From CBDFLD01 sp965249005 (GTDB lineage Bacteria > Acidobacteriota > UBA6911), in assembly GCA_965249005.1 (NCBI GenBank), contig CBDFLD010000016.1:186001-250000 (forward strand): 64,000 nt of DNA. Reading direction: 5' to 3'. Position numbers and translations under genes: made by a program. The notes under the pieces are model-generated. The model made no database searches and was not told where the DNA came from. It worked only from the letters and a program-made list of their open reading frames with translations. Each line of letters begins with the position of its first letter. Within the stretch, counting starts at the first letter, position 1. Shown one piece after another: positions 21,800-31,532 of this stretch.

Positions 21800-23266
21800 A
21801 TGAAAGACCTCGAGGTAGCACGAACGAGTCAACGAAGGGCCAAGATAGTGGCGACCGTCGGTCCGGCCTGCGAATCTGCGCGAGCGCTTCGTGCAATGCT
21901 TCTGGCAGGGATGGATGTAACTCGTCTGAATATGTCCCACGGCACCCAATCCCGCCACGCGAGGGTGGTCCGGCACCTACGCAAATTGGCAAAAGAGCTG
22001 GCTCAACCGGTCGCCATTATACTCGACCTCTCAGGACCCAAGATAAGAACTGGAAGAATTCGAAACGGATCTGTGAAGCTGCACGGCGGATCACACGTGC
22101 GAATCTGCGGGAAGGATCTCCTCGGGGACCAAAAGCGCTTTTCTGTCAGCTATCCTCGCATGATCGAAGAGGTGCGCGCAGGCGATCGGATTCTGTTGAG
22201 TGACGGGGAGATCGAGCTGGAAGCCTTGTCCCCCAAGGATGGAGAATTGCGGGCGCGAGTCGTTCTTGGAGGGATTCTGGGCGAACGGAAGGGTGTGAAC
22301 CTACCGGAGACCTCGATCTCTCTCCCGTCGGTCACCGAAAAGGACGTAGAAGATCTCCGGTTCGGGATAGAGCAAGGTGTCAGTTGGGTGGCGCAATCGT
22401 TTGTCCGTCGAGCGGAGGATTGCCGCTTGCTCCGGCAGCTCCTTCAAGATTTTGGGAGCAAAACCAAGCTGATTGCGAAAATCGAAAAACCCGAAGCAAT
22501 GGACGATCTTCACAATATCCTGGATGTCGTCGACGGCGTGATGGTTGCGCGAGGGGACCTCGCCGTAGAAACCTCCCCCGAGGTTGTTCCGGTGCTCCAA
22601 AAGAAGATTATTTCCGAGGCCATCATGGCGCAGAAGACGGTTATAACGGCGACCCAGATGCTCCAGTCGATGATCGACTTCCCGCGGCCTACCCGTGCCG
22701 AGGCATCTGATGTCGCCAACGCTGTCCTCGACGGATCGGAGGCCTTGATGCTTTCGGGTGAAACCGCTGTCGGTAGATTCCCGGTCGATTCGGTGGCCAT
22801 GATGGATCGGATAATCCGTAAGACAGAAACGAGCGCGGACGCCAAGGACTGGGCCCAAATATCGCGGTTATCGACCGCAAGGCAGGAGTCCGGCAACTAC
22901 GGCCCCGCCCTCGCCGAAGCGGCGCTCTACGCGGCAACCGAGCTCCAGAGCCGGATCATCGTGACCTTCACTCACAGCGGGACGATGGCCCGCTGCGTTG
23001 CGGCGCTTCGCCCGGATCAACGGATTATTGCATTGACTCCAAATCCCGATACCTACGAACAGCTCAGCCTCTCCTGGGGCGTGGAGCCGTATCGGCTCCG
23101 ACCTTTTTCTTCTCGGTCACGCGAGCTGCTCAACCGAATGGACGCGATCTTGCTGAAGAACGGTCTCGCGACAGAGGCCGAGACGGTGGTCGTTATTGCC
23201 GGAACGTTGGCCAGGAGCGCGCTGTCGAACTCAATGAAGCTTCACAGGGTCCGATCGTCCCAATGA
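21800..23266 (+). CDS. pyk: pyruvate kinase
   Basis: This 488-residue protein makes pyruvate and ATP from phosphoenolpyruvate and ADP. It has the N-terminal ATVGPACES and MDVTRLNMSHGT motifs, the active-site KIEKPEAMDD followed by VMVARGDLAVE, TATQMLQSM and the effector-side SGETAVGRFPVD. GDLA replaces the usual GDLG, a mild change. The C-terminal domain is complete. The M1 peptidase gene follows after 10 bases. Confidence 0.97.
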   Translation: MKDLEVARTSQRRAKIVATVGPACESARALRAMLLAGMDVTRLNMSHGTQSRHARVVRHLRKLAKELAQPVAIILDLSGPKIRTGRIRNGSVKLHGGSHVRICGKDLLGDQKRFSVSYPRMIEEVRAGDRILLSDGEIELEALSPKDGELRARVVLGGILGERKGVNLPETSISLPSVTEKDVEDLRFGIEQGVSWVAQSFVRRAEDCRLLRQLLQDFGSKTKLIAKIEKPEAMDDLHNILDVVDGVMVARGDLAVETSPEVVPVLQKKIISEAIMAQKTVITATQMLQSMIDFPRPTRAEASDVANAVLDGSEALMLSGETAVGRFPVDSVAMMDRIIRKTETSADAKDWAQISRLSTARQESGNYGPALAEAALYAATELQSRIIVTFTHSGTMARCVAALRPDQRIIALTPNPDTYEQLSLSWGVEPYRLRPFSSRSRELLNRMDAILLKNGLATEAETVVVIAGTLARSALSNSMKLHRVRSSQ

Positions 23267-23276
23267 AGGTTTTTTT

Positions 23277-24893
23277 TTGCTAAAGCACCCCCTTGTTTCT
23301 TTAACCCGCGCGCGATCGTTGGGAGTGCTCCTTCTTGTTTTTCTTCCGACAAATGCAGCGGGGGACGACTACGTCCGTCAGCCTGCGTTGGATGTCACTC
23401 ACTACGAAATCGAGTTGGAGTTGCGGTCGCAAGCGCCTGTTTTAATCGGCAGGACACGCGTGCACCTGCGTGCTCGAAGAGACGTCGCGAGCATGTGGCT
23501 CGACATTGGCGAATTGGACGTCGAGCGTCTCACCGTTGCCGGAGAGGTGCGGGAATTCACGGCTAGCGGACGCAACCTCACATTCCGGTTTGGTCGAACC
23601 TATCAGGCGGGGGAAGTCGCGATCATTGAAATCCACTACAAAGGCAATCCAGCCGAACGTGGGCTCCTGATCGGCAAGAACCGGCACGGTAGGACGGTGT
23701 ATTTTGCGGAGAACTGGCCGGATGACGCCCACCATTGGTTTCCCTGTATCGATCATCCCTCAGACAAGGCCTCCGTTGAGTTCATCGTCATTGCTCCGGA
23801 AAGATTCGACGTCGTGGCCAACGGCAGATTGATCGAGACTCGGTCGTTGCAGGACGGACGGAAGAGGACCCATTGGAAAGAGGACTCGCCTGTACCCACT
23901 TACGGCATGGTCGTAGGCCTTGCCGAGTTCTCGATCTTTCACGCAGGCACCCCTGGGGGGATTCCTCTTACCTTCTATTCCTACCCGGAGGACGCGTCCA
24001 CGGCGGCCGCCCTCTTCGGGCGGACAGAACAGATCCTCCAGCACTTCGTTCAGCTCATTGGGCCCTATCCCTATGAGAAACTGGCCCAAGTGGAGAGTAC
24101 TACGCCGCTCGGGGGCATGGAGAATGCGAACACCATTTTTTACACCGAGCGCTTGTTCCAGCCGGAGGCGCCGCAGAACGGGGTGGTCCCGCACGAAATC
24201 GCACACCAATGGTTCGGCAACTCGGTCACAGCTTCGGATTGGGACCATCTATGGATCAGCGAAGGCTTCGCGACATACTTCAGTGCGCTCTCCTATGAAC
24301 ACATGGACGGCCGCGAAGCCCTCGATCGACGAATGGCTGCAGCGGCGGAAACAGTCAAGAAATTCCACGAGGTCCACCCAGGGCCGATCGTCGATCCAGA
24401 AACAAAGGAACTACGACGAAAACTAAACCCCTTGAACTACCAGAAAGGAGCCTGGGTACTGCATATGTTGCGAAGGGTGCTGGGCGATGAGACGTTCTTC
24501 ACCGGCATACGGCACTATTACGCCAATCATGCGAATGGCAACGCGATCACGGAGGACTTCCAGAAAGCCATGGAGAGCGTCGCCAGGGAGTCGCTCGAGA
24601 CTTTTTTCCGGCAATGGTTGTATCAGCCTGGCTGGCCCGAGTACCAGGTCACCTGGCAATGGCTGCAGAAGACGGCAGAGGTGGAGCTTCAATTCGAACA
24701 AACGCAACAAACCGGCCTCTTCGACATGCCGGTAGAGGTCGGATTTCAGCTCGAGGGACGATCGGAGATCCGGACCTTTCGGATCTCCGATCGGCAACAA
24801 ACTCTCCGGTCCAGGCTACCCAGTCCCCCGCTCAGCATCGACGTGGATCCAAACGGATGGCTCCTGAACTCGGCAAGCGTAAGTCAAAAATGA
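23277..24893 (+). CDS. M1-family zinc aminopeptidase, secreted
   Basis: A TTG start gives a signal peptide (SLGVLLLVFLPTNAAG). The peptidase has PLGGMENANTIFY (substrate N-terminus binding GxMEN) and the zinc motif HEIAHQW with WISEGFATYF (HExxH-x18-E). At 538 residues it lacks the large C-terminal helical domain of E. coli PepN, matching shorter secreted forms. It removes N-terminal residues from peptides in the periplasm or outside. It may be co-transcribed with pyk. Confidence 0.93.
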   Translation: MLKHPLVSLTRARSLGVLLLVFLPTNAAGDDYVRQPALDVTHYEIELELRSQAPVLIGRTRVHLRARRDVASMWLDIGELDVERLTVAGEVREFTASGRNLTFRFGRTYQAGEVAIIEIHYKGNPAERGLLIGKNRHGRTVYFAENWPDDAHHWFPCIDHPSDKASVEFIVIAPERFDVVANGRLIETRSLQDGRKRTHWKEDSPVPTYGMVVGLAEFSIFHAGTPGGIPLTFYSYPEDASTAAALFGRTEQILQHFVQLIGPYPYEKLAQVESTTPLGGMENANTIFYTERLFQPEAPQNGVVPHEIAHQWFGNSVTASDWDHLWISEGFATYFSALSYEHMDGREALDRRMAAAAETVKKFHEVHPGPIVDPETKELRRKLNPLNYQKGAWVLHMLRRVLGDETFFTGIRHYYANHANGNAITEDFQKAMESVARESLETFFRQWLYQPGWPEYQVTWQWLQKTAEVELQFEQTQQTGLFDMPVEVGFQLEGRSEIRTFRISDRQQTLRSRLPSPPLSIDVDPNGWLLNSASVSQK

Positions 24894-24919
24894 AAGCGGA
24901 GTCCTGTCTGGCTACCCTA

Positions 24920-27823
24920 CTAGATCAACTGCAAAGATCCTGCGGAGTGCACACGGTTGCGTCCGTCCCGCTTCGCGCGATAAAGGGATTGGTCTGCAGC
25001 AGAGATGAGCTCACCGGAAGAGATCCCCTCTTTGGGGTTCGCCGTGGCCACTCCAATACTGATCGTGACGTGCTTGGAGGCAAGAGATCGCTCGTTTTTG
25101 ATGCGCAGCTCCTCGACCGCCGCGCGAAGCCATTCGGCAACCTGGAGAGAGCCGAGATTGTCGGTCCAGGGGAGTATGACGACAAACTCTTCTCCCCCGT
25201 AACGGGCGACCAGGTCACCGGGTCGATTCAAGGCGCCTCGTAAGCTCACCGCCACTTGCTTGAGGCACTCGTCCCCGTCTTGATGGCCGTAGGCGTCGTT
25301 GAAGCCCTTGAAATAGTCGATGTCGATCATGAGCAACGACAGCGGAACTCCATTCCGATACGCCCGGTCCCATTCGAGCTGAAAGATATCTTCAAAGTGA
25401 CGCCGGTTCGGGATGCCGGTCAGCCCATCGACGTAGATCAGGGCCTCGAGCCGCAGCTTGGCTTCTTTGAGCTGCTTGGAGCGCTCCTCCACTTGCTTGA
25501 CGAGCTCGCGCTCACGAGCCTGCATCTGCTTCACCCGCAGCCGGTAGCCTGCAGCACCCACGAAGCCAACGGCCACAACGCAGAGAGCATAGAACCAGAG
25601 CGTCTGATAGAAGAAGGGCTTCAAATTGAATTGATACGGAACCCGCACCTCTATCCAGGCTCCATCGATGTTCTGCGCCGCCACGCGAAACGTATACCGT
25701 CCTGGTGGCAAGTGGGTGTATCGAGCAGAGCGTTCGGTTCCAGAAGGAGACCACTCCTTCTCGAAACCGTCAAGCATGTATCGGAACCGCACTCCGTTGG
25801 GGCTGAGGAAATTGATCGCTGTGTAACGGAACTCGATTTCCAACAGGCCGGGGCCCAGTTCCGCCTCGCTCAACAAACCGACTGGCTCGCGATCGACCTT
25901 CACCTGCTCGATGTAAACGGGCTGCTGAGCCACTGGGGCTTGAAGCGATTCGGAATCCAGCACGACAACGCCGCGGGTCGTCGGGAACCACATCTTGTCA
26001 TCTCGAGTCTTCCAGCCTGCGGGGTTCCCTCCGTTGCGCTCACCCACAGAAAGTCCGTATGCCTTCCCGTGGCTGACGGAGCGTACGAACGAAACCGTAC
26101 CCTTGGCGTAATCCTCGAGATCTTGCTTGAGTGTTCGGAAGATGCCTTTCGGACTGCTCATCCACAGATACCCGTTTGAATCCTCCAGTATCTGGTAAAC
26201 CGTGTCGGCAAACAGTCCCTGTGTCGTGTCGTACGTCGTCACCTTGCCGGCTTTGAGCCGTGCCAACCCCCCACCGGTTCCGACCCAGAGCGCCTTGTTG
26301 GCGTCTTGATAGAGAGCCCAGACGTCAAGACTGGGGAATTCGCCTTCCTGTCCAAAAACAGCGAACTTCCCGTCACGCAGCAGATTCAGTCCCCCTCCAT
26401 AGGTTCCAATCCAGAGACCATCATCGGCGTCGCCCAGCAGAACCGAGATGGTATCGCTCGAGAGGCCGGACGTGCGGTCCAGACGCGTGAACTTCCCGTC
26501 CTGAAAACGGTTCAGTCCGCCGCCATGAGTTCCAATCCACAGCGTCCCATCCGTATCCTCTTGAAGGGAAAGCACTTGATTATGGGACAACCCGTCTCGC
26601 GTCGTGTACGTCTTGAAAACGCCATCGGTGAACGAAAAAAGTCCGCCGCCGTGACTGCCAAACCAAAGTACCCCTTGACGGTCCTGAAGAATTGCCGGGA
26701 TCGGGCCGGCCGGCACGCCGGCCCTCTGCCCATAGCGAACAATTCTACCGTCCTTGATTCTGTTCAGACCGTTCAAGGTTCCGACCCACAGGGCCTCGTC
26801 CGCATCTTCATAAACCGAAAAAGACACGTCGCTGGAGAGCCCTTGCTGCGCCGCCACTCTTGCGAAACGACCATCTCGAATCTGGCTCAAGCCGTCCGCC
26901 GTACCCACCCAAAGGGCACCGTCGGTCCCCTCGTAGACGGAACGAACCATGTTGCTCGACAAACCATCTTCGGTCGTAAAAACGGATCGGTTTCCTTCCT
27001 GATAACGAAAGAGCCCGTCAGAGGTGCCGACCCACATGGAACCATCTTTCCCCTGGATCAAGCTTCTGCCGATCGGATCGACGAGATCCTCCGCACCTGG
27101 CAGCGGCTCGACCTTACCGTTGCGAACGGTGACCAGACCCGCTCCATTGGTTGCGACCCAAAGTGCTCCGGAGCGATCTTCACGAATCGCCCGGATCTTG
27201 TCACGCGATAGACCGTTTTGGCGCGTGTAGATCTCGATCTTCCCGTCTTGGAACCGATTCAGCCCGCTCTCGGTCCCGATCCAAATCGCTCCACCGCGAT
27301 CTTGATAGAGGCACCAGACATGATCGTTGGACAAGCCATCGTCAACACCATAACGCATTATTTCGGAGTCATTTATCGAAATCAGGCCGGCGTTCGTCCC
27401 GGCCCAGAGGTTGCCGTCCCGATCTTCCAACAGGCACCACACCTGGTCACGCACCTCACTTCCCGAAGCAGAAAAAATTCTAAATGATTCATTTTCAAAT
27501 ATTTGAAGCCCCGCATCGCTGCCGACCCAAAACGTACCCCCGCTGTCTTCCATGAGGCTGAGAATCCGATCACTCAACAGATCAGGGTGCCATTTTCGCT
27601 GATAGGTCTCAAAGCGAAAGCCATCAAAACGGGCCAAACCGTCCTGGGTTGCCAGCCAGAGATATCCCTTTTGGCTCTGTAGGATCGACGTCACGGCGCT
27701 GTGAGGCAAGCCATCCTTCATCGTCCAAGCCCGGGTGGCGTACTGGTTCTGTGCGGGCCGCACGTCCGCCGAGGAAGGCAACAGCATGAGGAGAAGGGGG
27801 AGCCAGACCATGGCAGCACTCAT
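24920..27823 (-). CDS. propeller sensor diguanylate cyclase (reg_prop, Y_Y_Y, GGDEF)
   Basis: This 967-residue protein has an N-terminal signal, then about 14 two-component-regulator propeller repeats (TRxNGLSxDxIxAIxEDRxGxLWVGT type) forming two periplasmic beta-propellers to about residue 640. A Y_Y_Y domain (LPPGRYTFRVAAQNIDGAW), a membrane helix (LWFYALCVVAVGFVGAAGY), a coiled coil and a GGDEF domain follow. The active site is RYGGEEF with an inhibitory RPGD five residues before it, so it should make c-di-GMP and be product-inhibited. Hybrid sensors of this build usually carry histidine kinases; here the output is a cyclase. The PilZ gene nearby may read the signal, but this is inference. 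Confidence 0.93.
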   Translation of the reverse strand: MSAAMVWLPLLLMLLPSSADVRPAQNQYATRAWTMKDGLPHSAVTSILQSQKGYLWLATQDGLARFDGFRFETYQRKWHPDLLSDRILSLMEDSGGTFWVGSDAGLQIFENESFRIFSASGSEVRDQVWCLLEDRDGNLWAGTNAGLISINDSEIMRYGVDDGLSNDHVWCLYQDRGGAIWIGTESGLNRFQDGKIEIYTRQNGLSRDKIRAIREDRSGALWVATNGAGLVTVRNGKVEPLPGAEDLVDPIGRSLIQGKDGSMWVGTSDGLFRYQEGNRSVFTTEDGLSSNMVRSVYEGTDGALWVGTADGLSQIRDGRFARVAAQQGLSSDVSFSVYEDADEALWVGTLNGLNRIKDGRIVRYGQRAGVPAGPIPAILQDRQGVLWFGSHGGGLFSFTDGVFKTYTTRDGLSHNQVLSLQEDTDGTLWIGTHGGGLNRFQDGKFTRLDRTSGLSSDTISVLLGDADDGLWIGTYGGGLNLLRDGKFAVFGQEGEFPSLDVWALYQDANKALWVGTGGGLARLKAGKVTTYDTTQGLFADTVYQILEDSNGYLWMSSPKGIFRTLKQDLEDYAKGTVSFVRSVSHGKAYGLSVGERNGGNPAGWKTRDDKMWFPTTRGVVVLDSESLQAPVAQQPVYIEQVKVDREPVGLLSEAELGPGLLEIEFRYTAINFLSPNGVRFRYMLDGFEKEWSPSGTERSARYTHLPPGRYTFRVAAQNIDGAWIEVRVPYQFNLKPFFYQTLWFYALCVVAVGFVGAAGYRLRVKQMQARERELVKQVEERSKQLKEAKLRLEALIYVDGLTGIPNRRHFEDIFQLEWDRAYRNGVPLSLLMIDIDYFKGFNDAYGHQDGDECLKQVAVSLRGALNRPGDLVARYGGEEFVVILPWTDNLGSLQVAEWLRAAVEELRIKNERSLASKHVTISIGVATANPKEGISSGELISAADQSLYRAKRDGRNRVHSAGSLQLI

Positions 27824-28137
27824 CTAGACCGACGCGCGCCTACACGCCGATCGAATCGATTATCCATCCAAATTTTTCTAAACAATCAACTAACATCGGC
27901 GCCAATGGGATCGACATTCGGAAGTACGCGCGAATGCGCGAACCGGGAAGAACAACCAGCTCAGTTTACCTCAGACGAGGAGTATGAGCAATGAGAGAAC
28001 GGGCACTGTCCACAAATCAGGACAGTGCCAGAGAAAGTCCGAAAAAGTGGCTCACCCTGATGCCGCTCGGTCTGTCGGCTACTGGCCCGAGACAGCCGCA
28101 ACCCTGCAACCGGCAAGCTATTCTTGGGGAGTCAACT
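27824..28137. other. intergenic region with one perfect hairpin
   Basis: About 310 bases without a supported gene, between the converging ends of the GGDEF and 28138-29187 operon regions. The only clear structure is the hairpin at 28002-28029. Small frames here lack family signals. Confidence 0.5.
28002..28029. repeat. perfect 10-bp inverted repeat
   Basis: GGCACTGTCC (28002-28011) and GGACAGTGCC (28020-28029) flank ACAAATCA. The stem is perfect and strong but has no T-run. It resembles an extragenic palindrome (REP-like) or an operator; its CACAAATCAGG core is faintly like the dispersed CACAAACAGGGG repeat elsewhere in the window. Confidence 0.6.
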
Positions 28138-28512
28138 TCAGGGATTCAGTGCCGAAAGGCCGATGCGGGCAGCGTCGACATGATGTGGTGCGGTTTCAAG
28201 CCGGTTTCTGCGTTGTTGCTTGAAGGGAATGCCCGAGTCGTCCGCAGACACGGGAACGCTGTACAGACTGGCGAGTGCAGCCCCAAGGTCATTGTATGCC
28301 TGAAGCACCATGGAATCCGCGTCGAGCGGTGGTTGTGCGGGGAGTCGGATGCCGACCCTGCGCACGTCTTCGGACCAACCCCGCGACCAGGCACTCCACC
28401 GGTCCACGAGCCGGTCTAGTGCGCGAGATCGTTCCGGAGCGTCCACATAGGGCTCACCAAAGGCCATTGCCTGAGACCGACCCTGCGCGACCAGCCCATC
28501 CAGATCAGACAT
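28138..28512 (-). CDS. unknown protein, third gene of overlapping operon
   Basis: From the ATG at 28512 this gives about 124 residues (MSDLDGLVAQGRSQAMAFG, DRLVDRWSAWSRGWSEDV). It is helical with many Trp and Arg and no motif I recognise. It overlaps the previous gene by 8 bases, implying co-translation. A longer frame extends to 28584. Confidence 0.5.
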   Translation of the reverse strand: MSDLDGLVAQGRSQAMAFGEPYVDAPERSRALDRLVDRWSAWSRGWSEDVRRVGIRLPAQPPLDADSMVLQAYNDLGAALASLYSVPVSADDSGIPFKQQRRNRLETAPHHVDAARIGLSALNP

Positions 28513-28720
28513 TTTCCATGGCCGCAATGATCCGCGGATCTCGTTTTGGTGGTTCCGGTGTTTGCACTCGATCGATCGCTTCACTGGAGGAACGAAACCA
28601 ATTGGTCCGCACGAACCGCTCGTCCCTCAATTGCTCCCAACGGGATCGAGCAGAATGGAGATCCAAAACCGAATAGCCGGCGTCGGCTTCCCCGCCGATC
28701 CTGGCCGCCAGAAAGATCAC
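28505..28720 (-). CDS. unknown small protein, second gene of overlapping operon
   Basis: A 71-residue product (VIFLAARIGGEADAGYSVLD, then EAIDRVQTPEPPKRDP) starts with GTG overlapping the stop of the preceding gene by 4 bases. It has no recognised family. Tight overlaps on both sides argue it is real. Confidence 0.5.
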   Translation of the reverse strand: MIFLAARIGGEADAGYSVLDLHSARSRWEQLRDERFVRTNWFRSSSEAIDRVQTPEPPKRDPRIIAAMENV

Positions 28721-29187
28721 TTCCCTGGAGACCTCGATAGCCAGAAGCCGAGCTTGACCAGCGCACCGCTTGCTCGATCCGCGGTCTGGACCTCGGACGG
28801 TTTCCCCTGGTAGAGGATCGACTCGATGGCCCCGATCTCACTTCTGACCGGATCGGCAGCCAGCTTGGCGGACGCTCCGACACGACCGCTCGAGCTCGCG
28901 GCAAGCTCTTGCAGCAAACCTCGGTCAGCCACGTCGGTCTCCGGGTCCGTCGCCGTGACGGTCCCCCGACCCCATTGAAGGGACCAGACAGACAATGCAA
29001 CCAGGCCAAGTACCAACCCAAGCTTCCAGCCAATCCCCGGTACCCGTGAGCTCGACTCGGTGTTCTGCTCTCTGCGGCAAAGTACGCAACCCTCGGTGAG
29101 TTCGGGGTTGTAGCGTACGCCATGCCGTTGGCAGGCAACGCTGTGACTTCCTGTGAGTCCGGCATCGAGTTTCCCCTCAATGCTCAT
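28717..29187 (-). CDS. zinc-ribbon plus membrane-segment protein, first gene of overlapping operon
   Basis: This 156-residue protein begins with a cysteine pattern (ACQRHGVRYNPELTEGCVLC) resembling a small zinc ribbon. A membrane helix (LGLVLGLVALSVWSLQWG) and a C-terminal acidic-then-basic part (IGAIESILYQGKPSEVQT) follow. No enzyme motif is seen. It heads a three-gene operon whose members overlap by 4 and 8 bases. The zinc-ribbon/TM form suggests an inner-membrane anchor facing a regulator or a secretion-related role; inference. Confidence 0.55.
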   Translation of the reverse strand: MSIEGKLDAGLTGSHSVACQRHGVRYNPELTEGCVLCRREQNTESSSRVPGIGWKLGLVLGLVALSVWSLQWGRGTVTATDPETDVADRGLLQELAASSSGRVGASAKLAADPVRSEIGAIESILYQGKPSEVQTADRASGALVKLGFWLSRSPGK

Positions 29188-29373
29188 CGACTGGCACTCC
29201 GGCGAGCTTAGCGCCTCTACGACAACCTCGGATTCAAACGGCCTTTTCCGCTATCGGGGTGAAATCCAACCATCCATCCATTTGATTCAAGCGGAATCTC
29301 GGGGAGCGGGATTCGTGCGTTGAAAAAGGTCGGAGCCATGCATTAGCATACCTCCCTTTGGAAGGGATCCTTC

Positions 29374-30660
29374 TTGGCAACGGGCGCCGCGGGCGGTAAG
29401 CGGAGAAATCGGGAAATCCTCACAATCGTTTTCATAACGGTATTTCTCGATCTTGTGGGGTTCGGGATCCTCATCCCGATTCAGCCTTTCTTCGCCGAGT
29501 CCTTCGGGGCTCGCCCGGCTACCATCACACTTCTCGGGGCGGTGTTCTCGCTCGTTCAATTCGTCTTCGCTCCGTTTCTCGGACGTGCGTCGGATCAAAT
29601 CGGGAGGCGGCCGATCATGCTCGTTACCATAGCCGCCAACGTTTTGGGCTACTTGTTGTTCGCAACGGGCCACAACCTATTCATGCTCTTTGTTGCTCGT
29701 GCGATTTCGGGATTCGGCAGTGCGAATTTGGCAACGGCCCAGGCGATCATCGCAGACCACACAGAGCCGGAAAAGCGGGCAAAGGGGATGGGAATCGTCG
29801 GCGCAGCGTTCGGGCTCGGTTTCATATTGGGCCCCGCAATCGGCGGAGTTTTCGGACAGTTCGGCTTGGCGGTTCCCGCCTTTGTCGCCGCGATCTTCTC
29901 GACAGTGAATTTCGCCGTGGCATTTTGGGTGTTGCCGGAAACCCGGCGCGCGGCAGCGCCGGAGATATCGGGGGGACCGGAAACAGGTGTGAGCGCCCCA
30001 AAGCGATCGGGGTTGTCCTGGTCCGCTCTGAAAGAGGCGGTTGCCCTACCCAATGTCGCTCAGCTGTTCTGGATCTACTTTGTGGGAACCGTGGCCTTTT
30101 CGTTGATGGAGCAGGTACTCGGGCTGTTCATCGAACGAACTTGGGTTGTCGCGGCAACCCCGGTGGGTACGATGCTGGGTCCAGAAAGGACGGATCCCCT
30201 ACTGAAGGCGGTCAGTCTAACGGCGTATTTCCTGGTTCTTGTCGGGATCACGCTGAGCGTAGTTCAGGGCCTGCTCATTGGCCGTCTGGCACGACGCTTT
30301 GGAGAACCGCGCCTCATCGTGGTGGGGACCGCGGTGGTGTGCCTCGGCTTGGCGTTCATTCCCGTCTTAGGTAGCTTCAAGAGCTTCTCGATCTTTCTAA
30401 CCTTGGCTCCGATCATAGCAGTGGGTTCCGGCATCTACACCCCTTCCATTAACAGCCTGCTCTCGAAGTCGACGTCTCAGGGAAGTTACGGGAGCGCGAT
30501 GGGGCTGGGACAATCGCTCTCAGCCCTTGGCAGAGTCATCGGTCCGGCACTTGCCGGCCCAATATTCGAATTGAGGACGGAAATGCCCTTTTTGCTGGGC
30601 TCGGCTCTGATGCTGACCTGCGTCGTCGCTGCCGCCCGAACGCGGACACATGGGCAATAG
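29374..30660 (+). CDS. MFS efflux transporter of the TetA type
   Basis: This 428-residue protein has 12 hydrophobic segments. The cytoplasmic loop motif between TM2 and TM3 is GRASDQIGRRPIMLV (the MFS DRxGRR signature) and TM4-5 has GFILGPAIGGVF. It matches the TetA/multidrug proton antiporter group; the substrate is not evident. The TTG start at 29374 has GGAAGGG 7 bases upstream. A basic N-terminal tail (GGKRRNREIL) precedes the first helix. Confidence 0.88.
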   Translation: MATGAAGGKRRNREILTIVFITVFLDLVGFGILIPIQPFFAESFGARPATITLLGAVFSLVQFVFAPFLGRASDQIGRRPIMLVTIAANVLGYLLFATGHNLFMLFVARAISGFGSANLATAQAIIADHTEPEKRAKGMGIVGAAFGLGFILGPAIGGVFGQFGLAVPAFVAAIFSTVNFAVAFWVLPETRRAAAPEISGGPETGVSAPKRSGLSWSALKEAVALPNVAQLFWIYFVGTVAFSLMEQVLGLFIERTWVVAATPVGTMLGPERTDPLLKAVSLTAYFLVLVGITLSVVQGLLIGRLARRFGEPRLIVVGTAVVCLGLAFIPVLGSFKSFSIFLTLAPIIAVGSGIYTPSINSLLSKSTSQGSYGSAMGLGQSLSALGRVIGPALAGPIFELRTEMPFLLGSALMLTCVVAAARTRTHGQ

Positions 30661-30713
30661 CAAGACCGAATGGCTGCCGGCCAGCAGGCCCACTGTCCCC
30701 AATCGGCACATCG

Positions 30714-31532
30714 TCAGGGCCGCTTCCGGAATTGCACAACGTAGTTCTGTTCGAGAAATGGGGCCTCCTCTTCGCGGATCAGCTCAAAGCCTGCCTGCTT
30801 GATTTCCTCCTCGAAGACCTTCTGCCCAGCGCGAACGTGCTCGAGCAGCCGTTCAGGAATCACACCAACAATCCGACGAAAGTCGACGAGAACCAGCCGT
30901 CCCTTGGCCTTGAGCGCCCGAAAGATCGATTTCATCGAACTTTCCGGATGCTCAAAGTGGTGGTAGGTATCACAGACAAACACCATGTCTATGGATTCAG
31001 GAGCCAAGGGCACGGAATCCTCCGGGCACACCACCGTCTCGACGTTTTTCAGCCCTTGCTCGTGTGCCATCCGTGAGATACGTTCCAGCAGGCTTGGGTT
31101 TATGTCGACGGCAAACACTCGCCCATCCGGGGCCACCTGGCGCGCAAAGATCATGGTCATGAATCCGGACCCGGATCCAACATCCGCAACACTCATTCCA
31201 GGCCGCAGGTCCAAGAGCTTCGCCAGTTCTTCTCGGTGCTGGAAGATCTCCCGGTCCTCTCGTTCCAGCCGGCCGATGAGTGGCTCGATATCCGGCGACT
31301 TCCAAGTCTTGTTGATGTCCGGGTCGACCCTTTTTTCCTCTTTCGCCGAATTTGAATCCTGAGACGCAAGTTCGGTAGTCGAGAGTCTCGCTGGATCCGA
31401 AACAGCGCCGGCGGCGAAAATCCAGATCATCGAGACAAAGGCAATGAGTCGGATCGGGTTTCGATTGCGCCTGTGCCGCAGGGGTCGTTCCGCAAAGGTG
31501 TCTCGCACAATTGGCATGTCCAGTTGTTTCAT
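30714..31532 (-). CDS. secreted or anchored SAM-dependent methyltransferase
   Basis: A 272-residue protein with an N-terminal hydrophobic signal (RLIAFVSMIWIFAAGAVS) precedes the methyltransferase fold: VADVGSGSGFMTMI (motif I), VFAVDINPSL (acidic residue) and MVFVCDTYHHFEHPESS. It resembles the protein at 9609-10904 in layout: exported leader, then class I methyltransferase. The target is unknown. A cytoplasmic location with a stray hydrophobic N-terminus cannot be excluded. Confidence 0.75.
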   Translation of the reverse strand: MKQLDMPIVRDTFAERPLRHRRNRNPIRLIAFVSMIWIFAAGAVSDPARLSTTELASQDSNSAKEEKRVDPDINKTWKSPDIEPLIGRLEREDREIFQHREELAKLLDLRPGMSVADVGSGSGFMTMIFARQVAPDGRVFAVDINPSLLERISRMAHEQGLKNVETVVCPEDSVPLAPESIDMVFVCDTYHHFEHPESSMKSIFRALKAKGRLVLVDFRRIVGVIPERLLEHVRAGQKVFEEEIKQAGFELIREEEAPFLEQNYVVQFRKRP

